Source of the DNA: Dermatophagoides farinae
Taxonomy: Eukaryota > Arthropoda > Arachnida > Sarcoptiformes > Pyroglyphidae
Length of the DNA: 64,000 nucleotides
Direction of reading: 5' to 3'
NCBI RefSeq assembly: GCF_024713945.1
Contig: NC_134681.1
Coordinates: forward strand, 2,771,001-2,835,000
The notes under the pieces were generated by a model, which saw nothing but the letters and a program-made list of their open reading frames with translations, searched no databases and was not told the origin of the DNA. This document shows, one piece after another, positions 41,641-52,264 of the stretch. Made by a program: the position numbers and the translations under genes. The stretch's first letter is position 1, and each line of letters opens with the position of its first letter.

Positions 41641-42765
41641 TTATTGATGGGTTAAATGATGATGAAGGTTGATGTAATCTAGATGTGTTTCGTATGATGT
41701 TGTATATAATCCAAACAGTCGTTTTACATGTCCATTTGATGTAAAGATTTTGGGTCCTTGTTCGCCCAACAGTTCAAACATTGCCTGATTACGTTGAATC
41801 AATTTCTCATAAAATTCCTGTCCGCCCTTGAGATGTTGATCATTGCGTCGGATTGTTTGCCGCAATGACCGTAAATCATAAATGTAATCCAGTAATTGAT
41901 CCGCAACGATTGTCATGGATGTCACGAGGAACAGACATAGAAAAGCACCCATTGTTCGTGGCAAGAGGCGTGATGGTCGATTATCAACTTGTCGTAGACG
42001 ATTGAATCTGGGCACGATCCACATGTACAAGGCAGTCATGGTCATTATATTCAGTGATTTGATTAGAAAATATGATGATGACAGTAGATGCAGCTGATGT
42101 GCGAATGCAAAACGTTTTGCGTCATCGCTCAGTATCAATGATTGAAACAGTTTCTTTATGACGGGCGAATCACGTGTTCGTTTTGTCTTGTAACGTCCCA
42201 ATAGTCGTATATCGTTTGTATCTAATTGTTGGGTCGATTCCAGATTGAATGTAAATGGCACTCCGATATAGGCACCGGTCGGCAAATAAACATTGCCAAT
42301 TGAATAGATCTGATTTGCAAAACAAAGTGTTATTCATGGAGCAAGAAACAGTAAACAGAACAAGACTCACATCACAACCGAATGTATTGAATAGATGTAG
42401 TTGATGCTTGCCACGACGATCAAATTCGAATCCATCGTTCTCGATAGTTTGGTCCAGCAAATGATCCAGTTTGTCATTGACAGGCATCGGTGCTTTCATT
42501 CTGTCATTCATTCATTCATTCATTCATTTCGATATATTTCAATTTCAATCCGAATAATCAATCAATCATGAGACACATACCTGTACATTTGTAGATGATT
42601 GACGAATGTATCGACTTTGATGGTTTGTAGGCCCACATAGATGCCGGTTGTAGTCATTGTGGCCGTGATCGATGCGGCCAAATATATCCGACGACGGGTT
42701 ACTTTCGGTAAAAAACGAATCGTATCGTAGAGATTACGAAATTTTTGCCGCAACAATGGTAACAT
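41641..42765 (-). CDS. TMEM177: TMEM177-like mitochondrial inner-membrane protein
   Basis: A 327-residue protein (human TMEM177 has 311) from exons 42765-42581, 42500-42371 and 42309-41641; introns 80 and 61 bp, the first splitting an Arg codon and the second phase 0. Recognition rests on the LPTGAYIGVPFTF segment and on the C-terminal GGQEFYEKLIQRNQAMFELL block followed by a KIFTSNGHV-type motif, both matching the vertebrate family. Hydrophobic helices lie at about 25-46 and in the middle third (MGAFLCLFLVTSM...). In vertebrates TMEM177 stabilises COX20 and newly made COX2 during complex IV assembly in the inner mitochondrial membrane; the role here is by homology. The first ATG, before a basic MLPLLRQKFRNLY stretch, is taken as start. 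Confidence 0.88.
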
Positions 42766-43376
42766 GGTTAGTGATTAATGATTAATGATGATGATGATGA
42801 TGGTGATGATTGACACCAGAGTGAGAAAAACATGTGTTGTCTCGCCACTGGAGCCATCTAGCGCCATTGAAATCATGACTGGATTTATTTTCATTTTCAT
42901 TTTCATTTTTATTTTGATGATTGATGATGGATTGAATTTGAATGATTGGCCATTTCACAATAATTGTGTGTGTAATAATAGTATAATATATATGCATGCT
43001 TTAATTGAATTTTTTATAAAATTTAAAAATATTAATCCATCAACGATTTGTCGGTGAATAAAATAAATATGTAATATATATAATCAATAATCATCAATGT
43101 ATGCAATGAAAGAAAAATTATCAAACCAGATTACAGCAAAGTGTGTGTGTGTGTGTGTGTGTGTTGAAAAAACTGTTGAAACGAAAAAGTATCAAACGGT
43201 GGGTGTGAAAATGAAGAAAAAGAGATCCGGGAAAAAAGTGAGAGAGCAAAGCATGCATGAGAAGATGAAGAAGAAATGGAAATGAATGGGCGTGTGAGCG
43301 AAACGCAATTTAGACTAGCTATAATCATGAACTGAGAATGACCGATATAGATGTATACAATTCAAATTGTTCATAT
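42766..43376. other. Intergenic region between RSBN1-like and TMEM177 genes
   Basis: About 0.6 kb between two same-strand genes. It contains a CAT/ATG run at 42785-42806, TTTTCA repeats near 42.89 kb and a (GT)n at 43141-43163. Nothing coding is supported. It should hold the RSBN1-like 3' UTR and the TMEM177 promoter. Confidence 0.55.
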
Positions 43377-43690
43377 TCAATTGCAGCAATGTTGATCATC
43401 CAGACATTTGCGTTTTCTGTCGTTGGGACCTTGCGATGACGATTGCTCTTGTTTGATTATTGAATTTTGTCGTAAAAATTTCATGACCAATTGTTTGCGT
43501 GATTTACATTTCCGAATACACGGCGGTTCGCTGTGAACACGTTGCTTATCGAACGGCAAACGATTCTGTTCAGGTGTCGTCGCACTATGACGACGTTTTC
43601 GAAATTGTCCATTGTTTTCCGAGTCCTCCTCTTGAATTTTGCTTTTCAAATCTGCTGTTTTGGCATCATCAATTTCTCTACGATCATCAT

Positions 43691-43721
<31 letters not shown>

Positions 43722-46191
43722 AGCAGTGGAGTAAGCAATACGAGCTCGTTTGTTCGGCACCGGTTTTCCATCTTGAGATGATGATTCTTCCTGCTTGTCG
43801 GAACGTTGTTTATTGTTTGGATTGGATTTTTTCGTAATCGAATGTTTTCGTTGTTGTTGTTGGTGACGATTATTACTGTGCGATGATTGATCTTTGGCTT
43901 GATTGTCGTCCGTTTTATCATGTTTGGCCGATACAGAATCACGATAATAACTTTTGAGACGAACATGCCAGGCAATCGATGTTACAGCTATATGATTACA
44001 ACCATTGATGGTGGACAGGTTTTATTGATTAGTAAGCACTTGAGTATGAGTCATTCAACTTACCGGTGATTGTACGGAATTGGTGGATAATGTTGCGCGG
44101 TAGGAAATAAATGTCATTATCGTGTAGCTGCACACGAGCATATGTGACACCTTCACGGCGTAGTTGATTGAGCTTGGCATCTTCGATCCAAGTGATGCAC
44201 TGCGAAACAGGCGGTTCGTAAAGATCCAGCTGTAATTTCATGGTAAGTTCATCGAAATGCGCTGCATCGAACGCTACCACATCTTTGGTCACACGATTAT
44301 ATTTAGGCTGTTGTCCACAGTGAATTGCTTTCAGCACACCAACGGCGGCAGTGGTTTGTCGTTCCAAACCCTCGCCCACTTGATCAGCATGAGCTTTCGT
44401 CCTGTGTCGAATCGAAACAAAATGCTGGTGGTTACCAATCATGTACAAATACAGTGAACAAATCAAGAATGAACGAACCTATCTTCAAACATGAATTCTC
44501 GAGGTTCCGACGATCGTCGTAAAAGACCGCGCAGTTGGTTCTGACGTTTAGTAGGTGTGTTGGATGACGAAGAATTGGATGAAAGACAAGCGGTCGGTAT
44601 CAATTGTTCACCAGGACGAACCCAGAGTATGGGGCCATCATTTGATTCAGTGGGCGATGACATGTGCTGCAATGATGACATTGGTCCCCATGGCATGACT
44701 AAACGAAGAAATGGTGATTTCTCCAGAATCGAAATCAACCGTGGAAAATAGCCGCCAACTTCTTCGTGAACAGTTCCGACGACCGAAACCTGATGTAATG
44801 GGCCATATCGATAGGTGCCATTCAGATAGGTTTTGTGTACCTAAAAATCAATCAATGAATGAGTGAGTGAATAGTGGAAAAGATTAACAGCTTACTTGTT
44901 GACGATATTTGGTCATTGTGGTCGTCTCGATATCGGAGCCAGATTGACCGAGTTTTCCGGCCTTGACCGCTAGATTAGGGTTCGTGTCGGAAAGCCATTC
45001 AAGCCAATCGGGCATGTAATAGGCGGCATTGTGTATAATACTAATTACGTATGCAGAAACGTTTGGTTTCACTTCACGAAAGCTTTCCTTCATGTATTCA
45101 GCTGCCAATTCCAGCTTTTGTTGTCGATCCAGATGAGCAATTTCATCCCAATAGAGATGCAACACTTTTGCATAGCCATTTGGACATTGTTCGACGCGAA
45201 AATATTTTCCATATCGTAGATTTTGTAATTCGGCCGCTGGCATCGGTAGTCGAGGTGTCATCAATGACAACGACAATGCCAATGGCAATTTGCGAATCTG
45301 TGTGGCCAGATATTGCACGATCTTGCATTGAATTCGTACATTTGACTTTTTCACTTGATTCGATAACGTTTTATTGTTGCAACAATTATCATTGCAAACT
45401 GTCGAATTGTGGCGATGAGCATGATGATGGTGGTGATGTTGGTGTTGGTGTTGATGCTGATGGTGATGAGGATGGTCATTTGCATCCAATTTGATTGTTT
45501 GAACATGTACATTGTTATTGTTGTCCCGTTCACTTTTTCGTTGTTTATGGATCAACGACGACGACGATGACGACGATGACAATGTTGATGCCGATGATGA
45601 TGGTGCAATGTCAATGTCATCATTTGTCGACGTGGATTCATCATGTTGATTTTCAGATTTTCCAACATTGCAACGAAGACGTTGTACAAACTCTTTGATC
45701 AGTGTGTTTGCAGCTGTTGTTGTGCAAGAACAAGTTGCCTGTGTCGATGATGAATCCTGAGCCAATATTCGGAATAACATGCGTCTTGAATCGTCTTGCT
45801 GGCACATTCGTTTGAAAGCATTATATAATGGATCATTATTCTCTGCGTTTGTTGTCGTCGTCGTCGTCGTGGCTGCAGTTGTTGATGATGATGATGTGTC
45901 TGATAATTTCCGTTTCATCCGATCTCGATAGGACAGTGGACCAACTTTTGATGATTTCTTTGTAGTCGATAAGCATGATGAAGATGAAGATGAGGATGAT
46001 AATAATGATGATGGTGGTGGTGGTGGTGGTGGTGCTGCTGGTGGTGGTAGTGGTGGCGATGACGATGATGGCTGATGAATACGGCCATTTGAATTGGATT
46101 CGTTTTTACTTTCTGGTGACATTTTGATCTGTGAATTACTGGATAAATGGGATTTTGCCTGCAATTGAAACTTGTGACTAGTTTCCTTCAT
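43377..46191 (-). CDS. RSBN1: RSBN1/DPY-21-family JmjC-like histone demethylase
   Basis: A nuclear protein of 868 residues from exons 46191-44896, 44840-44479, 44401-44064 and 43987-43377 (introns 55, 77 and 76 bp). The N-terminal 300 residues are Ser/Pro/His-rich with Pro and His runs. The conserved core follows: [119 protein letters not shown] and [14 protein letters not shown]. These match vertebrate RSBN1 and C. elegans DPY-21, an H4K20me2 demethylase. His557 and Asp559 (HAD) with His659 (IIHQF) are a plausible HxD...H iron triad (inference). The C-terminus is Lys/Arg-rich with poly-Ala/poly-Asp. A likely 5'-UTR intron (46236-46395) has good GT-AG ends. The family is confident; activity is inferred. 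Confidence 0.93.
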
Positions 46192-46578
46192 AATTGTCGA
46201 GTTGTTGTTGTTGTTGTTGGATTGGTGAGATTAATCTGTGCAGCAGGCAAATGATTGTGCGAATGAATGTGTCATTTGAACAATGACAGTGTGTGATTTG
46301 AATTGCATTCAATTAGCTGTTGACATTTGCATGGAATTACTGTGTAATGAAACTGATGATGATTGTTGACAGGATTTTCATTAGACATGACATACCTTTG
46401 GATGTGAACGATCGGATTGTGGATTGTTAAATTTGAAATCAACAAATGTCCAAATTACGAGATCGAGTGGTGAATCATTGAATTGATGATTGAATGAATA
46501 ATAATGGGAATGAAAAGAACAAATTGCAGAGAAATGTGTGAAACGAGCCAAATGTACAAACGGACCACTGCGGCCACC

Positions 46579-46610
<32 letters not shown>

Positions 46611-47532
46611 CAATTACACATATTCTTCTTCTAGTGGTATGGCAACATTTGACATTCAATCTATACACGTACTAGTGGATTGTAGCAGCAAATGGTAAAT
46701 ATCGAGCAATCGTATTCACCCTTTACCACTTATATATAATATGGCGGCCGTAGAATTGGATTCATAAAAGGTAGTAGCGCATAGAATGATAGCACCGTCT
46801 GTGTGTGTCTATACATCAGTTGATGAAATTTTGAATTTTGTTCGTCATTCAAATCACGTAGGCACGTGACGTCTGTCTGTCCTCAGATCACCACACACAG
46901 TGCTGCCTACTTGAATTGCAACTCAGTTCTAGCCGGCTTTATTCGTGTTGTTGTTGTTTGTATTGCTACATTCACTTGCTTTCACCAGATGGTGTGTTTA
47001 TTGTTGTATTGAAATCCAAATATCCAAAAGATTACCAAGTCCCAGGGACTTTTTTACCGTGAATAAATAAAAACTAGTAGATACATGATTCAAGAGACGA
47101 GAAAAATTAAAATTTTGTTCTGTGTAATAATGATTGCAAAATGTGTTTACAGAGTTGTGTGAAAGATATGTAAGGCTATCATCGGATAACAATGATAAAT
47201 CGGCCGTCCTATGTAGCCCATATAAATTTTGATTGAATTGAATCTTCCTCATGTAAGGGTCAATAACGCATTTTCACCATATACAGGTTTCTAACCCCAC
47301 CTGTTGAAAATTATACACAGCACAATTTGGTAACTTAAGAACACAGTAAAATAATGATGAAACAACAACGACTTGACACAAACTTATATACACCACCAAC
47401 AATCAATAATTAGAGCCATACACGCCGCTTTTCTTCTTATCGTTCCTAAACAGCCGCCACTTGGAATATTTTTCTGAAACTTCCAACAATTCAGCCATTC
47501 AGAAAAGCCGACTTTTTGACAAACAATCAAGA
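46192..47532. other. 5' flank of the RSBN1-like gene
   Basis: Contains the presumed 5'-UTR intron (donor at 46395, acceptor at 46237-46236 on the minus strand) and upstream promoter DNA. A (GGT)n/(GTT)n tract lies near 46.57-46.61 kb. No further coding region is convincing; short frames here are repeat-driven. Confidence 0.5.
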
Positions 47533-47904
47533 TTAAATTAACTGTACTTGTTGTATGTGTTCATCAAGACGATCCTTGCTTCCGGCTGCATAGCCACAAT
47601 GGTCGCATTTGTATTGTTGGCAATCAATATGTTCAAGATTCGGTGATGAATTGTTTTCTGGTTCCTTGTCTTCAGATATATCATTTGTGATCATAATTTC
47701 GTCGGCTGGTGTATGATGATGGTCGTCTAATGAGTCGACAATTGTGGTGTCCGAATCATATTCTTCAGATGATTGGCTTATTTGATTATCATTCAATTGA
47801 TGACTACTTGTCGATTGTTGATGGAAATGTTGTCGAAATTGTTGCCACAACGATGCTATTTGTGTGCACAAACGGCCATATTTAGATTTGATGAATTTTT
47901 GCAT
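47533..47904 (-). CDS. Small acidic protein with half a C2H2 zinc finger
   Basis: A reading frame of 123 residues starting at an ATG (MQKFIKSKYGRL). It has a Gln/His/Ser-rich first half, an acidic middle (SSEEYDSDTTIVDSLDD), and at the end CDHCGYAAGSKDRLDEHIQQ. That has the two cysteines and first histidine of a C2H2 finger but stops before the second histidine. The frame stays open upstream to a possible TAG acceptor near 47986, preceded at about 48043 by a GTAAGA donor, so further exons may exist. A donor-like GTACAG in the last codons could also lead to a downstream exon completing the finger, but I found no convincing one. It is either a short or incompletely modelled zinc-finger gene or a decaying copy. 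Confidence 0.45.
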   Translation of the reverse strand: MQKFIKSKYGRLCTQIASLWQQFRQHFHQQSTSSHQLNDNQISQSSEEYDSDTTIVDSLDDHHHTPADEIMITNDISEDKEPENNSSPNLEHIDCQQYKCDHCGYAAGSKDRLDEHIQQVQLI

Positions 47905-47989
47905 TGTTTCAAATCTTATTTCTAAAGCATCATTATCGTCATCGTTTTGTGTTGATCCGAAAAGCTTGATGACGGTAGAATATTCCTAA

Positions 47990-49365
47990 CACTGTGGTGA
48001 ATGAATGGACATTTAATTAAAAATGAAAGTTTGGTTTGTTTTCTTACCTGGTTCTGTTAAAAGATGGTACAAGTATTTTCTGGATTCAACACTTGAGCAA
48101 AAAATTGAGCACATGGATGTATTGTAAAAAAAAAACAAAACAATTTTGGCAACTCAATGAAAGACCGATAGATGGCATTAGTGACAAAGATGATGCGTTT
48201 TTTATGAATGAACCTCTTCTGAGCTGTTTCTCGCTCAGAAGAGAAGGATGTGGTGTATTTTTGCTTTTGTGCATGCATTGAATGCGTGAGTAACTTGTGA
48301 CTCATTCGTGATCCATGGTTTGGAGCACGTGTTTTTTGACTTGATAAAAATGCGTTTTCACCAATTGATTTTTTTGTTTTTCATTTTGATATTATTCTCT
48401 GTGATGATGATATATATCAAGTCGAATCAAACAAATTTTTATTTTCATTTTTAATTTTATTTCATGTTAAATCGCACCATCACTGAAATTATACGAAAAT
48501 GTTGATTCATAAACGTGAGTTGCCTTTCCCTTTTATTCTTTTCTTTTTTCAAGTTTCTATCAGAAATGGGTTTTGGTTGAATTTGATTTTTGATACCTCA
48601 AAAAAACCCATGTTGTTTTTGTAATTTGTAATTATTGTTTTGTGGTTTTAATTTTAATTTAATTTATTAATTAATATTAATAATTAATATTATGGTAATG
48701 TTCCGATTGTAATAAAGCATTGTCTTAATCACACTGGCTCATGCACACTTCTTGATCTAAGTTGTGTTTGATGTTGATGTGTGTGCACAGAGAATTTTTA
48801 TTTTTATTAATTTCACACACCACACGGACACATTTCACATTTTATTTAATGTTATATTTTATTTTATAACTATTTATTATTTATTATTTATTACTATTTA
48901 TTACTATTATTATATTATTATACCAGCCTGGTACATACGCTACGCGCCTGTCCAGACTGGCCCTGCGGGGCTGACTAATTGACGGTCATCTATTTGATGC
49001 AAAAGCTGCATCAACGCGCAAAGCTAAAACAATTTTTAAAAGAAAGAGCATCAAAGCTACATCTCACCACTTCAGAAACTTTTTACCGACAGATGGCGCT
49101 GAAAGCATTCTCAAAAAGCACTCCTTAAAGGCATTCCCTACTGTTGGATGTATACACACAGACACTAATCACCTTACTCTTTTATATAAAGTAAGTATGG
49201 TGATTATTATATTATTTTATATTTGTTATCCATTGTGTCCTTTTTCCCTGATCGATTTGTATATTTTTGGATGCCCTGGTTGGCCATTGCCTAACTGTTT
49301 GGAAAGAATGAAAAATTTGTTTCAAATTTGTCATATCAACTAACAAGTTAACCAGTCAATAATTA
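47990..49365. other. Transition region with unusual GC-rich patch
   Basis: Mostly AT-rich noncoding DNA, extremely A/T from 48.34 to 48.92 kb. A short GC-rich patch at about 48923-48990 stands out from its flanks, and 49.0-49.2 kb has locally distinct composition. A segment at 48194-48312 resembles one at 54151-54218. This marks the change from ordinary gene-bearing DNA to the repeat-rich half. No gene is supported. Confidence 0.5.
48194..48312 (+). repeat. Dispersed repeat, copy 1
   Basis: Shares an ordered series of words with 54151-54218: a GTTT.TTATGAA block, CTTCT.AG.TGTTTCTC, and GAGTAA.TTGTGACTCATT.GTGA. The second copy lacks about 50 bp of the middle. This is a diverged duplication within the subtelomere-like half. 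Confidence 0.55.
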
Positions 49366-49614
49366 AGTAGTACGACGATCAGCCAAAAATCAATCACTGA
49401 TGAAACAATTTCACCAGTTTATTGTATGGATCTTACTGAAAATATTGTGATTGATTCACAATATTTTTGTAATGCATTTCGGTTCTTGAACCATTCTTGT
49501 TTACCGAATACTTCGTCTAGTTTATGGTCGGTTAATGGCCACTGGCGAATAGCTATATGTGCTGAACGTGTTATTAGTGAAGAACTTACAAAATTTTGTT
49601 TTGGTCTTGAATGA
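49366..49614 (+). pseudogene. Degenerate SET-domain fragment (ASH1-like)
   Basis: An isolated open stretch of about 82 codons, also readable from an ATG at 49426. It encodes the post-core part of a SET methyltransferase domain: IVIDS, then RFLNHSCLPN, then WSVNGHWRIAICA and EELT. ASH1-type enzymes read similarly (IDS...RFINHSC.PN...WSVNG...ELTYDY). The RF-NHSC S-adenosylmethionine-binding and pseudoknot motif is intact, but the region where the family has its catalytic tyrosine (YDYNF) reads KFCFG. There is no upstream SET half, pre-SET or post-SET cysteine cluster nearby. It is best read as a relic of a duplicated or retrocopied methyltransferase gene, sitting 0.6 kb from a viral relic. Confidence 0.65.
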
Positions 49615-50175
49615 AGTTTTGGTCTTGAAAAAAATTTTAAAATTGTAAACAACTCGTTATTAAGGTTAACAACCAGAATTATTCCTTTTCTGTATTACTC
49701 AAGGTCAGAATAGATTGCATCAAATTGCAATTTGGAATCTATTTACTTAAATTAAATGCGTCTGTATTCAAATTTTTTGAAAAAAGATTAGGATAAGATA
49801 GAAAACTTTATTCTTTTTGAAATCATGTCGTATGTAAAACGGGCTTGTTTTAGAGAATTTTTCATTATTTTTCGCCATTATATAGGGGTGGTTTTTCAAA
49901 TTTTTTTTTTTTGAAAATTTTTTTTTTAAATTGATTATAATTGTAAGTTATGACACTTGATGACCTTTTTTCTTCTATCTTTTCTTTTTTAATTCCGTCG
50001 TTTCTAATTTGTTTTTTTGTTTTCTTTTTTTGTGTTTTATATTATTCAAATGATGACTTTTCACAGGAAAAAAATGGCTGATCAAGAAAATGTTTAAGTA
50101 TTTTAGTAGGCAATTTCGTTTAACCCTAAAGTTTGCCTACATTGCTCTGCCTCCTAACGTATTACCCCCCAAACT
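49615..50175. other. AT-rich spacer
   Basis: Spacer between the SET relic and the viral relic, with T-rich runs at 49.89-50.03 kb. The last 80 bp may already belong to the viral insertion, whose left boundary I cannot fix. Confidence 0.45.
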
Positions 50176-51333
50176 TTGGCTCTGTGTGCATATAAGAGAA
50201 ACCCATCTGTGTTACATACCAATTCGTATCCTAATCATCAACAGACATTGTCGCAAACACTTTTATGTGTGAATGAACGAAACTGGAACGTTCCGAAACT
50301 CCAATCGAACGTTTGTAAAGAAGTTTATGCAACCGTAAATTTTGATAAATTTATGAAGGCATATTGCGTAGATAAATACGACGACATATTGTCGTGTTAC
50401 GAAGATTGTCCAGTCGAGTTCACGCAACAATACCTCAACGAGTGGATATCAAAGATTCCGAACGACAAACGGACAAAGTACATGAATGCCGACCTATTGA
50501 TCTGTAATATGCGTGAGTTTTATTACACGGCCACCTTGAAAGGTGTGAATAAGGCTACTGGCGAATCTACAATTGGTACCAAAGTGCCGAAGGGCCAGGT
50601 TATTAATGCGATGCCAGAGTCAGTGTGTTTGTATTATTCACTTGTTATGAGAGACGCAATTGATCGAATTCGTGCTATGTTGCGACCAAATGTTTTACTT
50701 GCAATTGGTTTTAACGATGATTACATCAATATATTGGGTTAATTTTTATGTACAGCCACAGTGTGAGTATAATTATTATGAGTGCGATTTCAGTGCTTTT
50801 GACAAGTCAATCTCGTCACCGCACCTATCACTTTCCTATATCTGATGAAGCGGGTCGGATTTAGTGATGAACTTATCAATTTTTGGGAATTTACTCATAA
50901 TTATTATACACTTAGTCGTTGCCATCAAGGCGCTTCGTGGTATGTTGGTTTTCAAACAAAATCTGGCGATCCTGCCACCGCATTTTCGAACACAATATTT
51001 AATATGACTGCTCTTGCAGATTTAGTACTCAAGACAAAACCCGAGTGTTCTATGTTTATGGGTGATGACTCACTTATTATATCGAAGTATTCGATTGATG
51101 TGTCGAGTTTTGACTATGATATTGGTTGTAGTCATGGGTTTATTGCTAAATTAATCAAACCTAAAGTTGGACAGTTTTGTGGTTTATATCTTGTACCAAT
51201 GTATGACAAGTTTTTGTTTATAACAGATGTTGTCAAAAGATTCGAAAAACTTGGTTGTCAAGATAACCCTGAAGTGCTAATATTAGCAGAAAATTTTTTT
51301 AGCTTACAGGTGATAAGAAAAATGTGTTTTTAA
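50176..51333 (+). pseudogene. Endogenous viral element: alphavirus-supergroup RdRp fragment, frameshifted
   Basis: A genomic copy of the RNA-dependent RNA polymerase core of an alpha-like (RdRP_2 type) positive-strand RNA virus. The ordered signature is an upstream PNHQQTL/VNERN segment, TKVPKGQ, motif A (DFSAFDKS, near 50789), motif B (SGDPATAFSNTIFN, near 50965) and motif C with the GDD triad (near 51062). Reading frame breaks twice: the first part is in frame 1 to a stop at 50740-50742, motif A lies in frame 2 and ends at a TGA near 50845, and motifs B and C return to frame 1. It is therefore a non-functional relic, though otherwise well conserved, suggesting no great age. Virga-, nege- and kita-like viruses share these motifs; I cannot say which is nearest. 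No capsid, helicase or methyltransferase domain is visible. Confidence 0.88.
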
Positions 51334-51489
51334 TAAAAATTGCATTTATTGATGTGACAAATTTTGATACAATTAGTAAAGGAAAAATTTTCATTTATAT
51401 AGATTTAAAAATATACTAGAAGTTTCTAGAGACCTCTAGTTTACAATCATAGTTCATTATACAGCTGATGTTTTCTTTTTCAACAACAG

Positions 51490-51624
51490 GACAGAACGAA
51501 ATCAATACAGTCATTGGAAACATCAATTGCACTCGCTGAGTGCATTCAAAAACGTTATAATAGTTCGATTACACCATTTAATATTGTATGGTTTATTTCT
51601 TTTGTTTCATCGAATTTTTGTTGA
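51490..51624 (+). pseudogene. Possible C-terminal continuation of the viral relic after an intron-like gap
   Basis: A 44-codon open stretch followed by a TGA, beginning just after a TTCAACAACAG sequence. It is helical and charged, like the C-terminal end of alpha-like polymerases. It is separated from the end of the main relic (51309) by 180 bp with GT...AG ends that would join in phase 0. The gap may be a later insertion or a sequence now read as an intron. The assignment is tentative because no motif is diagnostic here. Confidence 0.35.
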
Positions 51625-52086
51625 ACTACGATGCGCATGTTCTATTTTAGTCATTGGCTCTGTGTCATTTAAACTTTTGTCTTTTCTAAATTTTGTTTGT
51701 ATTTTTCATCTCATTTAAAGACACGTGTTAATTTTTCATTATTCATTATTATTTTTTCTGTGGTGAAAATCATTTTTGATAATAAACCTTTGTTTATTGA
51801 TTTTTTTTCGGCTGAAGTTTATGTCTGTGTATTGTTTGTTTCTTTTCTGTATCGTAAAATTTCGTATCAATACAAATTTTTCTTTATTTTTGCAACTTTA
51901 TAAAATTAATTATTTTTCCAATGAAGAATCTTTGGACCTATTAAATGCAGCACGTGATCGGCTGATGTCCAAGATTGCAGGTGTCAGTATCTAATTTAGC
52001 GAGCCATAGGTTCGAGGTTTTCTCTCAATCTTTCCTCGATTAAATCGCGTAGATTGTTCTGCACTTGCTTGAGTTGAATTTTCTTT
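51625..52086. other. AT-rich spacer after the viral relic
   Basis: T-rich DNA with short hydrophobic frames of no family character. A 24-codon stretch ending at 51994 (NEESLDLLNAARDRLMSKIA) looks protein-like but is too short to assign. Confidence 0.4.
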
Positions 52087-52264
52087 AAAAAAAAAACCTA
52101 ACCTACCTCGCTCGTGAGGTTTTGCTCGAATATCGCTGCAAATGGCCAACCAACAAAACACAATAAAAAGCATCAAGAAGTTCATAGCAAAATAATTTGG
52201 AATCACAAAAACAAACAAAAAAGTAAACAATTGGTGTGTGATGACTATTGTTACACAAGTGTAC
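52087..52264 (-). repeat. Subtelomeric module, inverted and shortened copy
   Basis: On the minus strand this reads, in order, a 133-bp segment (52264-52132) matching 55760-55892, the start of the hairpin repeat seen at 56470 (TCGAGCAAAACCTCACGAGCG), a GGTAGGTTAGG telomere-like stub (52107-52097) and a T10 run (52096-52087 on the minus strand). The plus-strand region 55760-56950 has the same order over 1.2 kb. It is thus an inverted, internally deleted duplicate of the DNA next to the telomere repeats. Confidence 0.8.
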
